From Schlesneria sp. (lineage in GTDB: Bacteria; Planctomycetota; Planctomycetia; Planctomycetales; Planctomycetaceae), in assembly GCA_028291515.1 (NCBI GenBank), contig JAQGHU010000101.1, forward strand, positions 1 through 46,502: a stretch of DNA of 46,502 nucleotides, given 5' to 3'. Each line of letters starts with the position of its first letter. The first letter of the stretch is position 1. Positions 24,601-33,005 of the stretch are shown piece after piece. The notes under the pieces were generated by a model, which was given only the letters and a program-made list of their open reading frames with translations, ran no database searches and had not been told where the DNA came from. Position numbers and translations under genes: made by a program.

Positions 24601-26346
24601 CAGCGCGTTCAGTGTTTCATGCGTATCGTGCCACCCAAAGCCGTCGAGCAGGACAGTGGCGCTGGGCGGCACATCTTTCGGGAACTGGAGGCCGATTTGT
24701 GGTTTCTGGTCGATGTCGTCGGGGATGTCATTTCCGTCCTTGTCGTGAATAAACATCAGGTACGGTGCCGCACCGACCCAGACGCCGCCAAAGCCCACTT
24801 CCAGTGCGCTGACCAGGTTCAATCCTTCGATGAAGACCTTGCGCGTCTCGAACGATCCGTCTCCGTCGGTATCTTCCAGGATGACGATCTTGTCTTTGCC
24901 TTCGCCGTCTTTGGCGCGGTTGGGATAGGTGTATGCTTCGGCGACCCACAGGCGACCGCGCGGATCGATCGTGAATGCGACCGGTTGATGAACCAGCGGT
25001 TCGCCGGCTGACAACTGCACCTTGAATCCTTCGGGAACCGTCATCGCGGCGGCGGCTTCTTTTGGCGGAAGGCCATCACTCATTGCCACGGCGCGTTTCG
25101 GTTGAGCTGCCTTGAATTCCTCTTCATTCACCTTGGCGACTTTATGCCGCAGAACATTGGCTCCCTTCATTCCGCCGACCACGATGTCGGGCAGCTTGTC
25201 ACCGTCGATGTCACCGACCATTAGCTCGCGGCCGACTCCGGCTTCGCCGTCGGCTTTAAACGGAACCCAGTCGACGCCGCTCTTGCCGCGCACCAGCTTG
25301 AACCAATAGACGACCGCTCCGGCGTCCCACAGCGGACTGCGGTCGTGATGCGACCAATACGTCTTGCCAGTGACAATGTCTTGCAGGCCGTCGCCGTCGA
25401 TGTCGTGCAAAGCAATCGTATGTGGCTCGGTGAAGAGAATGCCGTAGGGGCTCTCTTCAGCCTTCTCACCGACGATTAGATGCTTCTTGAATGTGGTGCC
25501 GTCGTCGCCCTTCACCTGTTCGAACCAGGCTAAACCGTACGCGTGGGCTTGCAGGCTGGTGATGACATCGTTGTCGCCGTCACCGTCGATGTCATAGGCG
25601 AACATGTCGGCACCGCCGGCACCGGTGAAGTTGTACTTGTGATTCTTCCATTCGGAATCGCCCTCAACCGATGCAGGCTGTTCGTACCAGCCCCCTTTGT
25701 AGATGACGTCCATGCGGCCGTCACCGTTGATATCACCAACACCCAATCCGTGCTGAAACGGGTACTCTCCGATCTCGCCTGACACGCTATGCCAGACCCA
25801 CGGATCGGCTCCTTTTTTCGGATTGAAGGTTGCATAGCCGAGTCTCCCCAGACGATTGCAAACCAGTTCCGGTTGCTTGTCGCCTACGACATTCACGAAC
25901 TGAGGGGATTCGTTGCCAATGCCATCGAGCACCTTCTGAGCCGCCCAGTGAGTAGCGGGTTCGGCGATCTTGTCTTTGCCCGGATTGACGTACAGCATCG
26001 CAGGCGACCCCGGCAGCCCGACGCTGACCAAGTCGTTCCAGCCGTCGCCATTAAAGTCGTAGACCCACGTGAAGAAGTTGTTCGAATAGCCTTTGCGGTT
26101 CTGTGGGACGGGAGGATAGATCTCATGCCGCTTCGTCAGTTCCGGCCCTTCCCACCAGTAGGGGCCATGCATGACATCGGGCTTGCCGTCGTTATTCAAG
26201 TCGCCGAAGTTCGCCCCTTCGGAAAGATATTCGTTGGTCAGTTCCTGTCGTTCGAATTTGTGAATCGTAAAGTCATCGGCACATGTGATTGATGCACAGG
26301 CAAGGACAGTGCAGGTCCACAAACAGACGAAGGAGCGGTGGATCAT
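21637..26346 (-). CDS. Giant FG-GAP / PVC-type dehydrogenase / HEAT / cytochrome c fusion protein
   Basis: A 1569-residue exported protein. A signal peptide (MIHRSFVCLWTCTVLACASITC) begins at the ATG at 26344-26346, which I chose over an upstream in-frame start lacking a signal. Residues of about 30-420 are FG-GAP/VCBS-type repeats (FGDLNNDGKPDV, DINGDGRMDVIYKGG, DIDGDGDNDVITS). A PVC-type sugar dehydrogenase-like beta-propeller follows from about 445 (VPEGFKVQLSAGEPLVHQP). HEAT-like helices cover roughly 850-1250. The cytochrome domain carries CSACH (Cys1285 to His1289) and KIGPDITGSNRANLDYILENI. The C-terminal 120 residues look like a carbohydrate-binding sandwich. This matches the PVC membrane-bound dehydrogenase families, suspected in glycan oxidation with electrons passed to the heme. 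The FG-GAP head fused in one chain is notable. Confidence 0.92.
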   Translation of the reverse strand: MIHRSFVCLWTCTVLACASITCADDFTIHKFERQELTNEYLSEGANFGDLNNDGKPDVMHGPYWWEGPELTKRHEIYPPVPQNRKGYSNNFFTWVYDFNGDGWNDLVSVGLPGSPAMLYVNPGKDKIAEPATHWAAQKVLDGIGNESPQFVNVVGDKQPELVCNRLGRLGYATFNPKKGADPWVWHSVSGEIGEYPFQHGLGVGDINGDGRMDVIYKGGWYEQPASVEGDSEWKNHKYNFTGAGGADMFAYDIDGDGDNDVITSLQAHAYGLAWFEQVKGDDGTTFKKHLIVGEKAEESPYGILFTEPHTIALHDIDGDGLQDIVTGKTYWSHHDRSPLWDAGAVVYWFKLVRGKSGVDWVPFKADGEAGVGRELMVGDIDGDKLPDIVVGGMKGANVLRHKVAKVNEEEFKAAQPKRAVAMSDGLPPKEAAAAMTVPEGFKVQLSAGEPLVHQPVAFTIDPRGRLWVAEAYTYPNRAKDGEGKDKIVILEDTDGDGSFETRKVFIEGLNLVSALEVGFGGVWVGAAPYLMFIHDKDGNDIPDDIDQKPQIGLQFPKDVPPSATVLLDGFGWHDTHETLNALIWGPDGWLYGCHGVFTHSKVGKPGAKDDARQGLNAGVWRYHPTKHIFEVFSHGTSNPWGVDFDDRGQAFITACVIPHLWHMIQGGRYQRQGGQHFNPYTFEDITTIADHLHYVGKIQDHAWWGHEPHAPTDTLAAGGGHAHCGAMIYLGDNFPAKYRNQIFMDNVHGNRINVCKFDREGSGFVGRRAPDFLIANDHWFRGINLKYGPDGSVYLIDWYDKNACHRTNPEIWDRTNGRVYNVKYTPDSQKTDDKAKSVDLTKLSDAELVKLQLHANDWYVRTARRLLAERAAAGKLDGQVEVQLATIAQTEKDPKQRLRAIWALHCIGKLTRPRWELAAGDTNEYLRAWAIQLACESTPDDDLLPGFVAKAKSDPSAVVRLYLASALQRLPLDKRWDIAEALLARTEDINDQNLPLVLWYGIEPLVVANPAKAIALAKGAKIEKIARFIARRAASNNESTNAVVEWLASAKDAGQQQRLLDELRLAFEGRVNIPQPVAWVSAYDELLKSPDAAVRTKADQIAVALGDKRILPRMREILIDAKRPLEQRQQALELLVKGRDADAAPALRAALTEPTLRAPAIRALAAFDDATTASTILALYPKLNDAEKRDAINTLVARSATAGKLFDAIEKGDMLRTDVHAYHVQQLLGFKDEALAKRITSVWGEIRATAKDKQELIAKQKTVLTSARLKSADLSNGRRLFAKTCSACHILFGEGGKIGPDITGSNRANLDYILENILDPSAIVGKDYRTTLLALNDGRVISGLIQKETDSAVTVRTINDTVVVAKGDIEERKLSDQSLMPEGQLNQLTPDEQRDLIAYLGTPTQVALRGPKAPIDGKSGHVANAIEGETMKIVGKTAGNAISQPMGGFNKDRWSGNDQLWWTGGGSNGRLDLELPVTSEGQYNVEVVLGMAQDYGIVQLLLDGEPLGDPIDCYNSPDVVTTGVISFGPRLIAKGDHKLSFQLVGANAKAAKAYMVGIDYVRLVASKTP

Positions 26347-26628
26347 GTTGAGGTCTCTCGCAGAAGGACTTCGATGAGCAACGTGTCGATGCGGAAAGGC
26401 GAGCCAGGATGTTCGATATGAGGGATCAATTGGTGGCCAGCCCCGTTCGCAAAGTATGGCGTTCGTTCTCGTCGACAACAAACGAATCGGCGATGTTGCG
26501 AACAGAATGTCTTGCCGTCACCACCGATCGGCGGCACACTGTGTTGCTAACTTCCGCGGAACTAACGGGGTTTCCCATAGTAGTTGACCGGCACCGTTTA
26601 AGAGCGCATCGAGCCCAGATTCGTTCTG

Positions 26629-27198
26629 ATGGAGCAATGCGTGAGGGATCGAGACCAATTACTGGCCGCGCTTGGTCGTGGTGAGACCGTCGAGTATCTC
26701 CATTTCTGGAGTCATCGGCGTGCGCCAAGTGGCGCGGTCACAAAGAACTGCCTGAGCCAATGGTACGAGGCCGAGTTCGTTCATGCCGGGCATCGCTATC
26801 TGACCGCCGAGCACTTCATGATGGCGCGGAAGGCAGAACTCTTTGGGGATCTCGCCACTCGCGATGAGATCCTGTTGGCTCAAGATCCGGGCAAGGCGAA
26901 AGCACTTGGACGCGGTGTGAAGAATTTTGACGACGCAATCTGGCTGCAACATCGCTGGGAGATTGTGGTCGAAGCCAATCTGCTGAAATTTGGTCAGCGA
27001 AAAGAGCTAGGCCATTTTCTGATCTGCACCGGTCAGCGAGTGCTTGTTGAAGCGAGCCCGCTGGATTCGATCTGGGGAATCGGCCTGAGTGCCGATGTGC
27101 CCGAGGCCTCGAATCCCGAACAGTGGCAGGGGCTGAACCTGTTGGGGTTTGCCCTGATGGAAGTGCGAGATCAATTGCGGGTGGGGCTAAGTCTGTAG
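26629..27198 (+). CDS. NADAR family N-glycosidase-like protein
   Basis: A 189-residue NADAR (DUF1768, YbiA-like) protein. Members cleave N-glycosidic bonds in riboflavin intermediates or ADP-ribose derivatives, including reversal of ADP-ribosylation. The family marks are FWSHRRA (about residues 25-31), CLSQWYEAEF with the preceding Lys, YLTAEHFMMARKA with the conserved Glu-His, the KALGRGV run, and the C-terminal SPLDSIWGIGLS with its Asp and Trp. The ATG at 26629 is used here; a GTG at 26641, six bases after a GGAG, could be the true start. It lies 22 bases ahead of the DUF1501 gene and may share its transcript. Confidence 0.88.
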   Translation: MEQCVRDRDQLLAALGRGETVEYLHFWSHRRAPSGAVTKNCLSQWYEAEFVHAGHRYLTAEHFMMARKAELFGDLATRDEILLAQDPGKAKALGRGVKNFDDAIWLQHRWEIVVEANLLKFGQRKELGHFLICTGQRVLVEASPLDSIWGIGLSADVPEASNPEQWQGLNLLGFALMEVRDQLRVGLSL

Positions 27199-27220
27199 AA
27201 TCACAGGAGCGGTGTCGACA

Positions 27221-28510
27221 ATGCATAATCCACTCTGCAAACCCTGGGAACATGCGATTTCGCGTCGTCAGTGGCTGGGGGCCTCTGCGGCCTCGGGCGC
27301 TCTGGCGATGAGCGGCCTGGAAGGTTTGGTCAGTCCTGCCCTCGCGAACGAACTGGCAGCCAGCAACAAGCAAGTTCTGTTCGTCTGGATCGACGGCGGG
27401 ATGAGCCAATACGAGAGCTGGGATCCGAAGCCCAATACTGAATTCGGCGGCCCGTTTCGCCAGATCTCTACTTCGCTACCGGGCGTTCAGATCAGCGAAC
27501 TGATGCCACGCACGGCGAAGGTGATGCATCACCTGTCCCTCGTTCGCAACATGTGTACGCAGGACAATTCACATTCGGCGGGTGTTCCGCGGATCCAGCG
27601 TGGCGACCCCAAGAATCGTGGCGTGACGTATCCGTTCTTTGGGTCGGCCGTGGCCAAATTGATGGGAGCGGGGGTCAGTGGCCTGCCGCCGTATGTTTCG
27701 ATCAAGCCGGGTAGCGGCGGATTCTTTTATCAGGATGCGGGCTTTCTGGGACCAAAGTACGGAGCACTCGCCTTCGGTGATGGCAAGCCGCCCGAGAACC
27801 TGCTGCGTCCTGCCACGATCACCGAAGAGGATGACCAAGCTCGAAATGCTCTACGAATCACGTTGAATAAGCGCTATGCCGAGCGACATCGGCGCGACAA
27901 TGCCGATGCGCATGGTGCGGTCTACGACATGGCCGCCGCCTTGATGAAGCGGCAGGATCTGTTCGATGCGACCAAGCTGAGTCCGCAGGATGTCGCGCGG
28001 TACGGATCACATGAATTCGGTCGGCACATGCTGCTGGCTCGCAACATGCTCGAGGCCGGAGTTCGCTTCGTCAAAGTCACCAGCTATGGCTGGGACACGC
28101 ACGGCGACAATTTCCTGGGCCATCAAAGCCTGATGCCCCGTTTCGACCAGGCTTACTCGGCGATCATCGAAGATCTGGCCCAGCGAGGGATGCTGGATCG
28201 CGTGCTGGTGATTGCCATGTCAGAGTTCGGACGAACTCCTAAGATCAACGGCCACATCGGCCGCGACCACTGGCCCGAATCGTGGTCGCTGGCACTCGCC
28301 GGAACGGGTATCAAGAAAGGGACGGTAATCGGAAAAACGAACAATCTGGGAACGTCCGTCGAAGGGGACGCCTTCGATATCGGCCACATGTTCCACACCT
28401 GGTTCGCGGCTCTGGGCATCGATTCGACCAAGATCGAATACGACAACTACGGCCAGCCGCTGCCGATTGCTCATGAGGGCTGTGGCGTGGTGAAGGAATT
28501 GCTGGCCTAA
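27221..28510 (+). CDS. DUF1501 secreted protein, second copy
   Basis: A 429-residue DUF1501 protein with the alkaline phosphatase-like fold. The N-terminus has a Tat-type signal: SRRQWLGASAASGALAMSG ending near ALA at residue 42. The family segments LFVWIDGGMSQYESWDPKP (about residues 53-71), MSEFGRTPKING and DHWPESWSLALAG are visible. AGGAG lies 11 bases before the chosen ATG at 27221; a GTG at 27212 is too close to it. Unlike the first DUF1501 gene, no DUF1549/DUF1553 gene is beside it; the neighbour upstream is the NADAR gene. Activity is unknown. Confidence 0.93.
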   Translation: MHNPLCKPWEHAISRRQWLGASAASGALAMSGLEGLVSPALANELAASNKQVLFVWIDGGMSQYESWDPKPNTEFGGPFRQISTSLPGVQISELMPRTAKVMHHLSLVRNMCTQDNSHSAGVPRIQRGDPKNRGVTYPFFGSAVAKLMGAGVSGLPPYVSIKPGSGGFFYQDAGFLGPKYGALAFGDGKPPENLLRPATITEEDDQARNALRITLNKRYAERHRRDNADAHGAVYDMAAALMKRQDLFDATKLSPQDVARYGSHEFGRHMLLARNMLEAGVRFVKVTSYGWDTHGDNFLGHQSLMPRFDQAYSAIIEDLAQRGMLDRVLVIAMSEFGRTPKINGHIGRDHWPESWSLALAGTGIKKGTVIGKTNNLGTSVEGDAFDIGHMFHTWFAALGIDSTKIEYDNYGQPLPIAHEGCGVVKELLA

Positions 28511-28532
28511 GCCACAACGATCAAATCAGCCG

Positions 28533-29531
28533 TTAGAAATTCCCGACAGAAAGTCGCTCGTTTCGGCTGCCCAGCTTCTGATAGACTCCCCAATACATCG
28601 GAGAGGCGTTGGGGACCGACTGGATGTTCTCGGTGATGAAGCGAACAGATCCATCGCACATCAGGAAGTTGGCTCCTCCGGGATGCATACTGGATGCACC
28701 GTAAGGCACAATAGGGGCTGAAGGTGTCGGATCAATCTGCCCCGAGTTAATTCGGGGCGTGAAGCTGGCAACGACGTTATAAGTTCCGTCATCCGGTACC
28801 ACAGGTTGCTCGGTGAGCCGACTGACACCACCCCACGCGGCACCGCCAAACCCGATGTAACGACGCTCAGTTGCCAGAAAAGTGTTGCTGGTCCCATCAA
28901 TGATATCAGCGATGGAAATGCTGGTGTCGCGGTCGAAAATACCTTCACTTGGGTGCTTCATCGTCACGCCTTGTGCTCCGACGTAGCTGGCCCTGCCGAG
29001 CGTGAACCCGTTCACGGGCGGTTTATCGACTGGGTTAACCCATTGGTTGTCGCCATTCGGATAGAAGATCAGTGGGCGGAGATCGTTAGTCACGGGTCCC
29101 GTATCGGATGGACAGATGAAGACCGGTATCTGACGTTGCAGTTCCTGCATCTTGTTCCCCTCCATGTTCACAATCACCATCGTCAGCGGTTCGCTGCCGG
29201 GCTGCAGTTGATCAGCCGCAGGACCTTGCTCCAGTTGATTCAAGATCATCGTGGCCCAGCCCCAGGCCGAATGATTCGCCAAGTTAGTGCTTTCGCGATT
29301 CCAAGCTTGCACAGAAGTCGTATAGCCCGGTGGAAACACCTTAAAAGCATCGTGATAGTTGTGCAGTGCCAACCCGATCTGCTTGAGATTGTTTTGGCAA
29401 GCCGTTCGACGCGCCGCTTCGCGGGCCTGCTGGACGGCTGGCAGCAGCAATGAGACAAGCAGAGCGATGATCGCGATCACGACCAGAAGTTCAACCAAGG
29501 TGAATCCGCGACGAGGGCGACTGTTTGCCAT
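28533..29531 (-). CDS. DUF1559 prepilin-like protein
   Basis: A 332-residue planctomycete DUF1559 protein. It has a type IV pilin-like N-terminus, [19 protein letters not shown], to be cut before Phe by prepilin peptidase, followed by a long hydrophobic helix and the conserved [14 protein letters not shown]. The C-terminal H-X9-DG-type signature is [17 protein letters not shown]. Such proteins are present in many copies in planctomycetes and probably form surface pseudopilus-like material. The start is the ATG at 29529-29531, with AAGGG a few bases ahead; an upstream TTG-type start would add 21 residues not seen in the family. It converges on the DUF1501 gene with a 22-base gap. Confidence 0.95.
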   Translation of the reverse strand: MANSRPRRGFTLVELLVVIAIIALLVSLLLPAVQQAREAARRTACQNNLKQIGLALHNYHDAFKVFPPGYTTSVQAWNRESTNLANHSAWGWATMILNQLEQGPAADQLQPGSEPLTMVIVNMEGNKMQELQRQIPVFICPSDTGPVTNDLRPLIFYPNGDNQWVNPVDKPPVNGFTLGRASYVGAQGVTMKHPSEGIFDRDTSISIADIIDGTSNTFLATERRYIGFGGAAWGGVSRLTEQPVVPDDGTYNVVASFTPRINSGQIDPTPSAPIVPYGASSMHPGGANFLMCDGSVRFITENIQSVPNASPMYWGVYQKLGSRNERLSVGNF

Positions 29532-29640
29532 CACAAACCCTTTCTCAACGACAAGCTGCTGGAACGAGGGACATCGATTTCGACACCCTTGCAACGTACC
29601 TTCTTCAGGTTATCAACAGGAATTGTCCCGGAAAACAGAT

Positions 29641-30903
29641 TTATTTCATTAATGTGGAAACCACTTCGCGAATATGTGAATTCTCGGATGTTGCTATTAA
29701 GGTTGGAATAATAATGGCCGCATGGCAGCCAAATCCTTTGAGAACTTCTGCGGCAGTCTGCCGACGGACCTCGTTCGTTGACTCAATCTCATGGATGAGA
29801 GTTGGCAAGAACTCAGTCAAGTCGGGTGCCCAGCGATGAAATGCATCCTGTGCGATGTCGCGAGTCTCTTCGCTCTTGTCGAACAAGCGCAGGTAAACAT
29901 CGTCCACCAGAAACCGCGCGGCGGATCCAATCGCGGCGCAGGCCTCAATTGCCGCCTGCCGAACGCGGGGCCGTTCATCATTGAGCAGGACCTTTAATCG
30001 AGGGACCGCATTTCTGGCGTTCGGTCCGAAGGGAATGAATCCACGTGTGGCGGCTTCGCGGATTGTCCATTCTTTATCCTGGGTCAGTCCGATCAAAGTC
30101 AGGAACGTATCTGGATGGCCCGGCGCGATGTTCGTGAGTCCCGTCACAATGGCCTGACGCAATCCAACTCGCTTATCCTGCGCTTGCTGTATCAGCGCCG
30201 GCAGGACCGCCATGGCGGCAGGGCCGATCGCGGCACAGGCCTGGGCCGCGGCCTCGCGCACGGCAAAATCTCGATGAAATAAGAGCTCAGCCAATGGTAT
30301 CATGCAGTCGGCAGCATCAATGTTGGCCCCCGTTGCCTCTGTGAGTTTTCCGATGGCCTGCGATGCTGCCGCGCGAACGTTTCGATCATCGTGTTCAAGT
30401 CTCGCGATGATCACCGGCAGGCACGGCAGCGCCGCGGGGCCAATCTGACCAAGGGCATTGAGTGCCGCCGCAGTCGATTCCGGATCGCTCCGCTCGGCGA
30501 TCCGACCCAGACTGTTGACTGCACTGGCTGCCCTGGGACCAGATTCACTCAGTGCGTTGGCTGCAGCGACACGTACGGTCGAGATCGGATCGCGCAGCAA
30601 CTGAGTGAGCGGCGGCACAACAACTTCGGGTGCAGCGCCAATATATCCCAAGGCTAGAGCGATGCGGGGACGACACTGAGACGATTCGCTCGTTAAGGCC
30701 GCGATCAAGTCACCTGCGGCAGGAGGACCAATCGCTTTCAGTGCATTGGCACTCGCGTCACGCACCTCCTGGTTGTCATCGTTCAGTCCGCGAATCAAAG
30801 CCCGAACATTCCCGGACGAAGATCGTCTGCCCAGACCTGCGGCCATCCTGCGGCGCAGGCCCGGAGGTAATAAGGTCACTCCCAATAGCAGTCGACGAAT
30901 CAT
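29641..30903 (-). CDS. HEAT-repeat protein
   Basis: A 420-residue protein composed almost wholly of about ten HEAT/PBS-lyase-type helical repeats. Examples are VRDASANALKAIGPPAAGDLIAAL, VRAAASQAIGKLTEATG and VRQAAIEACAAIGSAARF, each beginning with a V-R-x-A run and an A-x-x-A-I-G turn. It serves as a protein-binding scaffold; its partner is unknown. The first 15 residues (MIRRLLLGVTLLPPG) are hydrophobic but a clear signal is not seen, so the location is uncertain. It starts seven bases after the stop of the GYF-domain gene upstream, so the two form an operon. The start is the ATG at 30901-30903. Confidence 0.88.
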   Translation of the reverse strand: MIRRLLLGVTLLPPGLRRRMAAGLGRRSSSGNVRALIRGLNDDNQEVRDASANALKAIGPPAAGDLIAALTSESSQCRPRIALALGYIGAAPEVVVPPLTQLLRDPISTVRVAAANALSESGPRAASAVNSLGRIAERSDPESTAAALNALGQIGPAALPCLPVIIARLEHDDRNVRAAASQAIGKLTEATGANIDAADCMIPLAELLFHRDFAVREAAAQACAAIGPAAMAVLPALIQQAQDKRVGLRQAIVTGLTNIAPGHPDTFLTLIGLTQDKEWTIREAATRGFIPFGPNARNAVPRLKVLLNDERPRVRQAAIEACAAIGSAARFLVDDVYLRLFDKSEETRDIAQDAFHRWAPDLTEFLPTLIHEIESTNEVRRQTAAEVLKGFGCHAAIIIPTLIATSENSHIREVVSTLMK

Positions 30904-30910
30904 GGGCTCT

Positions 30911-32389
30911 TCACTCGGTCACCGTTTGGCTCGGCTCGACGACAGGTGCCTGGTCGGGAGTAATCTTTGCAGGATCAATCAATCGTTCGGCGCGACCCAT
31001 ATGATCGGCAAAAATACGCTCTAAATCCTTTGAGCCATACGGCTGCTCCAACAGTGGTACTAATCCGTATTCACAAGCCCACAGCAATTCCTGGATCGCA
31101 GGCCGATTTGCCGCTGCTCGCTTCGCCAGGCCATTTTTGATGGCGACAACTCGTTCCAGATCCTCAGAGGAGACCTTGATTGGCTTATTTGACCCCGGTT
31201 GAATACGGCGGCCTTCGCTGATCTTTTTGTGGGTGGCTGCCAACTCTTGATAAATGACACCGGCTGAGGGTGGCTGTCGCAGCCAGATCACAACGGCGAT
31301 CGAACATGCAGCCACGACTACGATGGCCCACAGTCGAGACTGTCCCCCCACAAGTTGCCCCGCTTGAACCCAGCCTCGAATAATGGGGCTTTCCGGGAGT
31401 TCAACGATTTGCCTTGCAGCAGGTTTGGAGGACTTCGGCTGGCCCTGCTTCACAACCTGGATCGGGGCTTGTGGCGTTGCTGATCGTGACAGCGCTGGCA
31501 TGGCCGCTACGTCGAAATCGCTCAGCTCTCCTTTAATGGCGTTCAGCGCAGATTGCGGGATTTGCAACGGGGGTCGCGAAGCACCCAGCGCCAGCGACAG
31601 GGGTTGCCAATCTCCGTTTCGTCCCGCCTGGACAAAATCACCCGCCTCAAGACGACCAGAATCAAGTCGGGCCTGCAATTCTTGACGGTCGACGGGACCG
31701 ATCGATTTGCCCGCATCCCACAGGAAGTACTCGATCCCAGTCTCAAAGTTTGGTTGCTGTGTGACTGAAACGGATTGACGCACAGTCGGTACGACGGCGT
31801 TACGCTCGACGACTGGCTGCCGAGTTCGAGATTCCTGTCGTGAGATATCTGGGGCGACCGTGGGGGCGACTACAGTTGATAGTGTCGGGGCAGATGCGGT
31901 CGCTTTCTTGGTGATCGTTCGCTTGGCGGGAGAAATATCCGCCAGTTCTGCGATATCCTTCGGGATCAGCCACATCCCTTTCGCGCCTTGTCGCACCATC
32001 TCGTTGTCGGAGACATCGCCGAGTCGCCGCATCTGGATGAGTGCGTCGAGAGAGTACGGGCCGGATGTCGCTCCGCCGCTCATCAGCCACCAATCGGCAT
32101 CCTTTTGCGATTCTCCAGCGAAGACGATTTCGTCTGGTGACTCTGCGATTTCAGTTTGTGCGGGACGCTGAAGGTGGTGCGTCGCCCGTTGCACGTCGAA
32201 GTCAGCAGATTTTGCTAAGCCGACCCCATACCGATCTTGAGCCAGACCGTCGGTAATGAGGGCTTCGCGAATGGTTCGCAACAGTTGCTGATCGCCATCG
32301 ACAAGTCGAACGAGGTGTACGTTCAGCAACAGGCCTCGTTCGTCGAGTTCCTGGACCGCGGCTGGAAAGGCTTGGTCGAACGTCGCCAT
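30911..32389 (-). CDS. Membrane protein with two GYF_2 (DUF4339) domains
   Basis: A 492-residue protein. Residues 1-75 are an unrecognised helical domain that mentions VDGDQQLLRTIREALI. GYF_2 domains lie at about 100-150 (WWLMSGGATSGPYSLDAL, ending GMWLIPKDIAEL) and 220-265 (EYFLWDAGKSIGPVDRQEL, ending GDWQPL). GYF domains bind proline-rich peptides. A disordered Pro/Ser/Thr-rich linker lies between and after them, and one membrane helix lies at about 353-370 (LWAIVVVAACSIAVVIWL), so the GYF part faces the cytoplasm and about 120 residues lie outside. It precedes the HEAT gene by seven bases. The combination suggests a membrane-tethered adaptor, but its role is unknown. Confidence 0.84.
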   Translation of the reverse strand: MATFDQAFPAAVQELDERGLLLNVHLVRLVDGDQQLLRTIREALITDGLAQDRYGVGLAKSADFDVQRATHHLQRPAQTEIAESPDEIVFAGESQKDADWWLMSGGATSGPYSLDALIQMRRLGDVSDNEMVRQGAKGMWLIPKDIAELADISPAKRTITKKATASAPTLSTVVAPTVAPDISRQESRTRQPVVERNAVVPTVRQSVSVTQQPNFETGIEYFLWDAGKSIGPVDRQELQARLDSGRLEAGDFVQAGRNGDWQPLSLALGASRPPLQIPQSALNAIKGELSDFDVAAMPALSRSATPQAPIQVVKQGQPKSSKPAARQIVELPESPIIRGWVQAGQLVGGQSRLWAIVVVAACSIAVVIWLRQPPSAGVIYQELAATHKKISEGRRIQPGSNKPIKVSSEDLERVVAIKNGLAKRAAANRPAIQELLWACEYGLVPLLEQPYGSKDLERIFADHMGRAERLIDPAKITPDQAPVVEPSQTVTE

Positions 32390-33005
32390 ACGACACCATG
32401 AGTCAGCAAACTAAACCACACCGGCCCGGCGGATTAGGAAAACTGATCTTAATGTCAGGAATCTGTAGTCGCAACAACCGTTTGGCAAATGATTCGGCGT
32501 CCTGTTGTGTCTTCGCCAACAGTTAACCTGCTTTTCAAATTGGAGAGCCAACCGAACGCATACGTGCTGTCCAAAACAAGCCTGAGAATCACCATCTAGC
32601 TCGAAGGCAAATTTCTTGCCCGCCACTCCGACGTGTAGTGGCGTTGTGTTTCAACATCTTTGAAGGAGGGTGCTTGCTTCGAATCCGATTTTGACCTTCC
32701 AGCAACTTCTCAACAACGGAGAAGCAACGGCTTATGCCCACGTTTTGGCTGGGAAGTTCGTCATCAGGGCTCTGACATCTCAATCCTGCCGTAATGTCTA
32801 CCGGACGACGTGTCGAATCGGTCTTCCTGCACGCCGACAAGATTCGGCAGAATTTGCCGGAGGTTGCGTCTCCCCCTTAACTTGCTTTGACGTAACCGCA
32901 GTTGTCGATTTTCCGTTCTTCTCATAAAACCCCGACATTCCACTCAAATCCAGCGCACGGCCGCGCCCGTTCGAGATTGATGCGTTCGCATCGCAGGAGG
33001 TCATG
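32390..33005. other. Long divergent intergenic region, no gene seen
   Basis: The 616 bases between the GYF-domain gene (minus) and the cytochrome c peroxidase gene (plus) should carry divergent promoters. Short frames on both strands have no ribosome site or protein-like composition. I see no RNA gene or strong hairpin. Confidence 0.4.
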
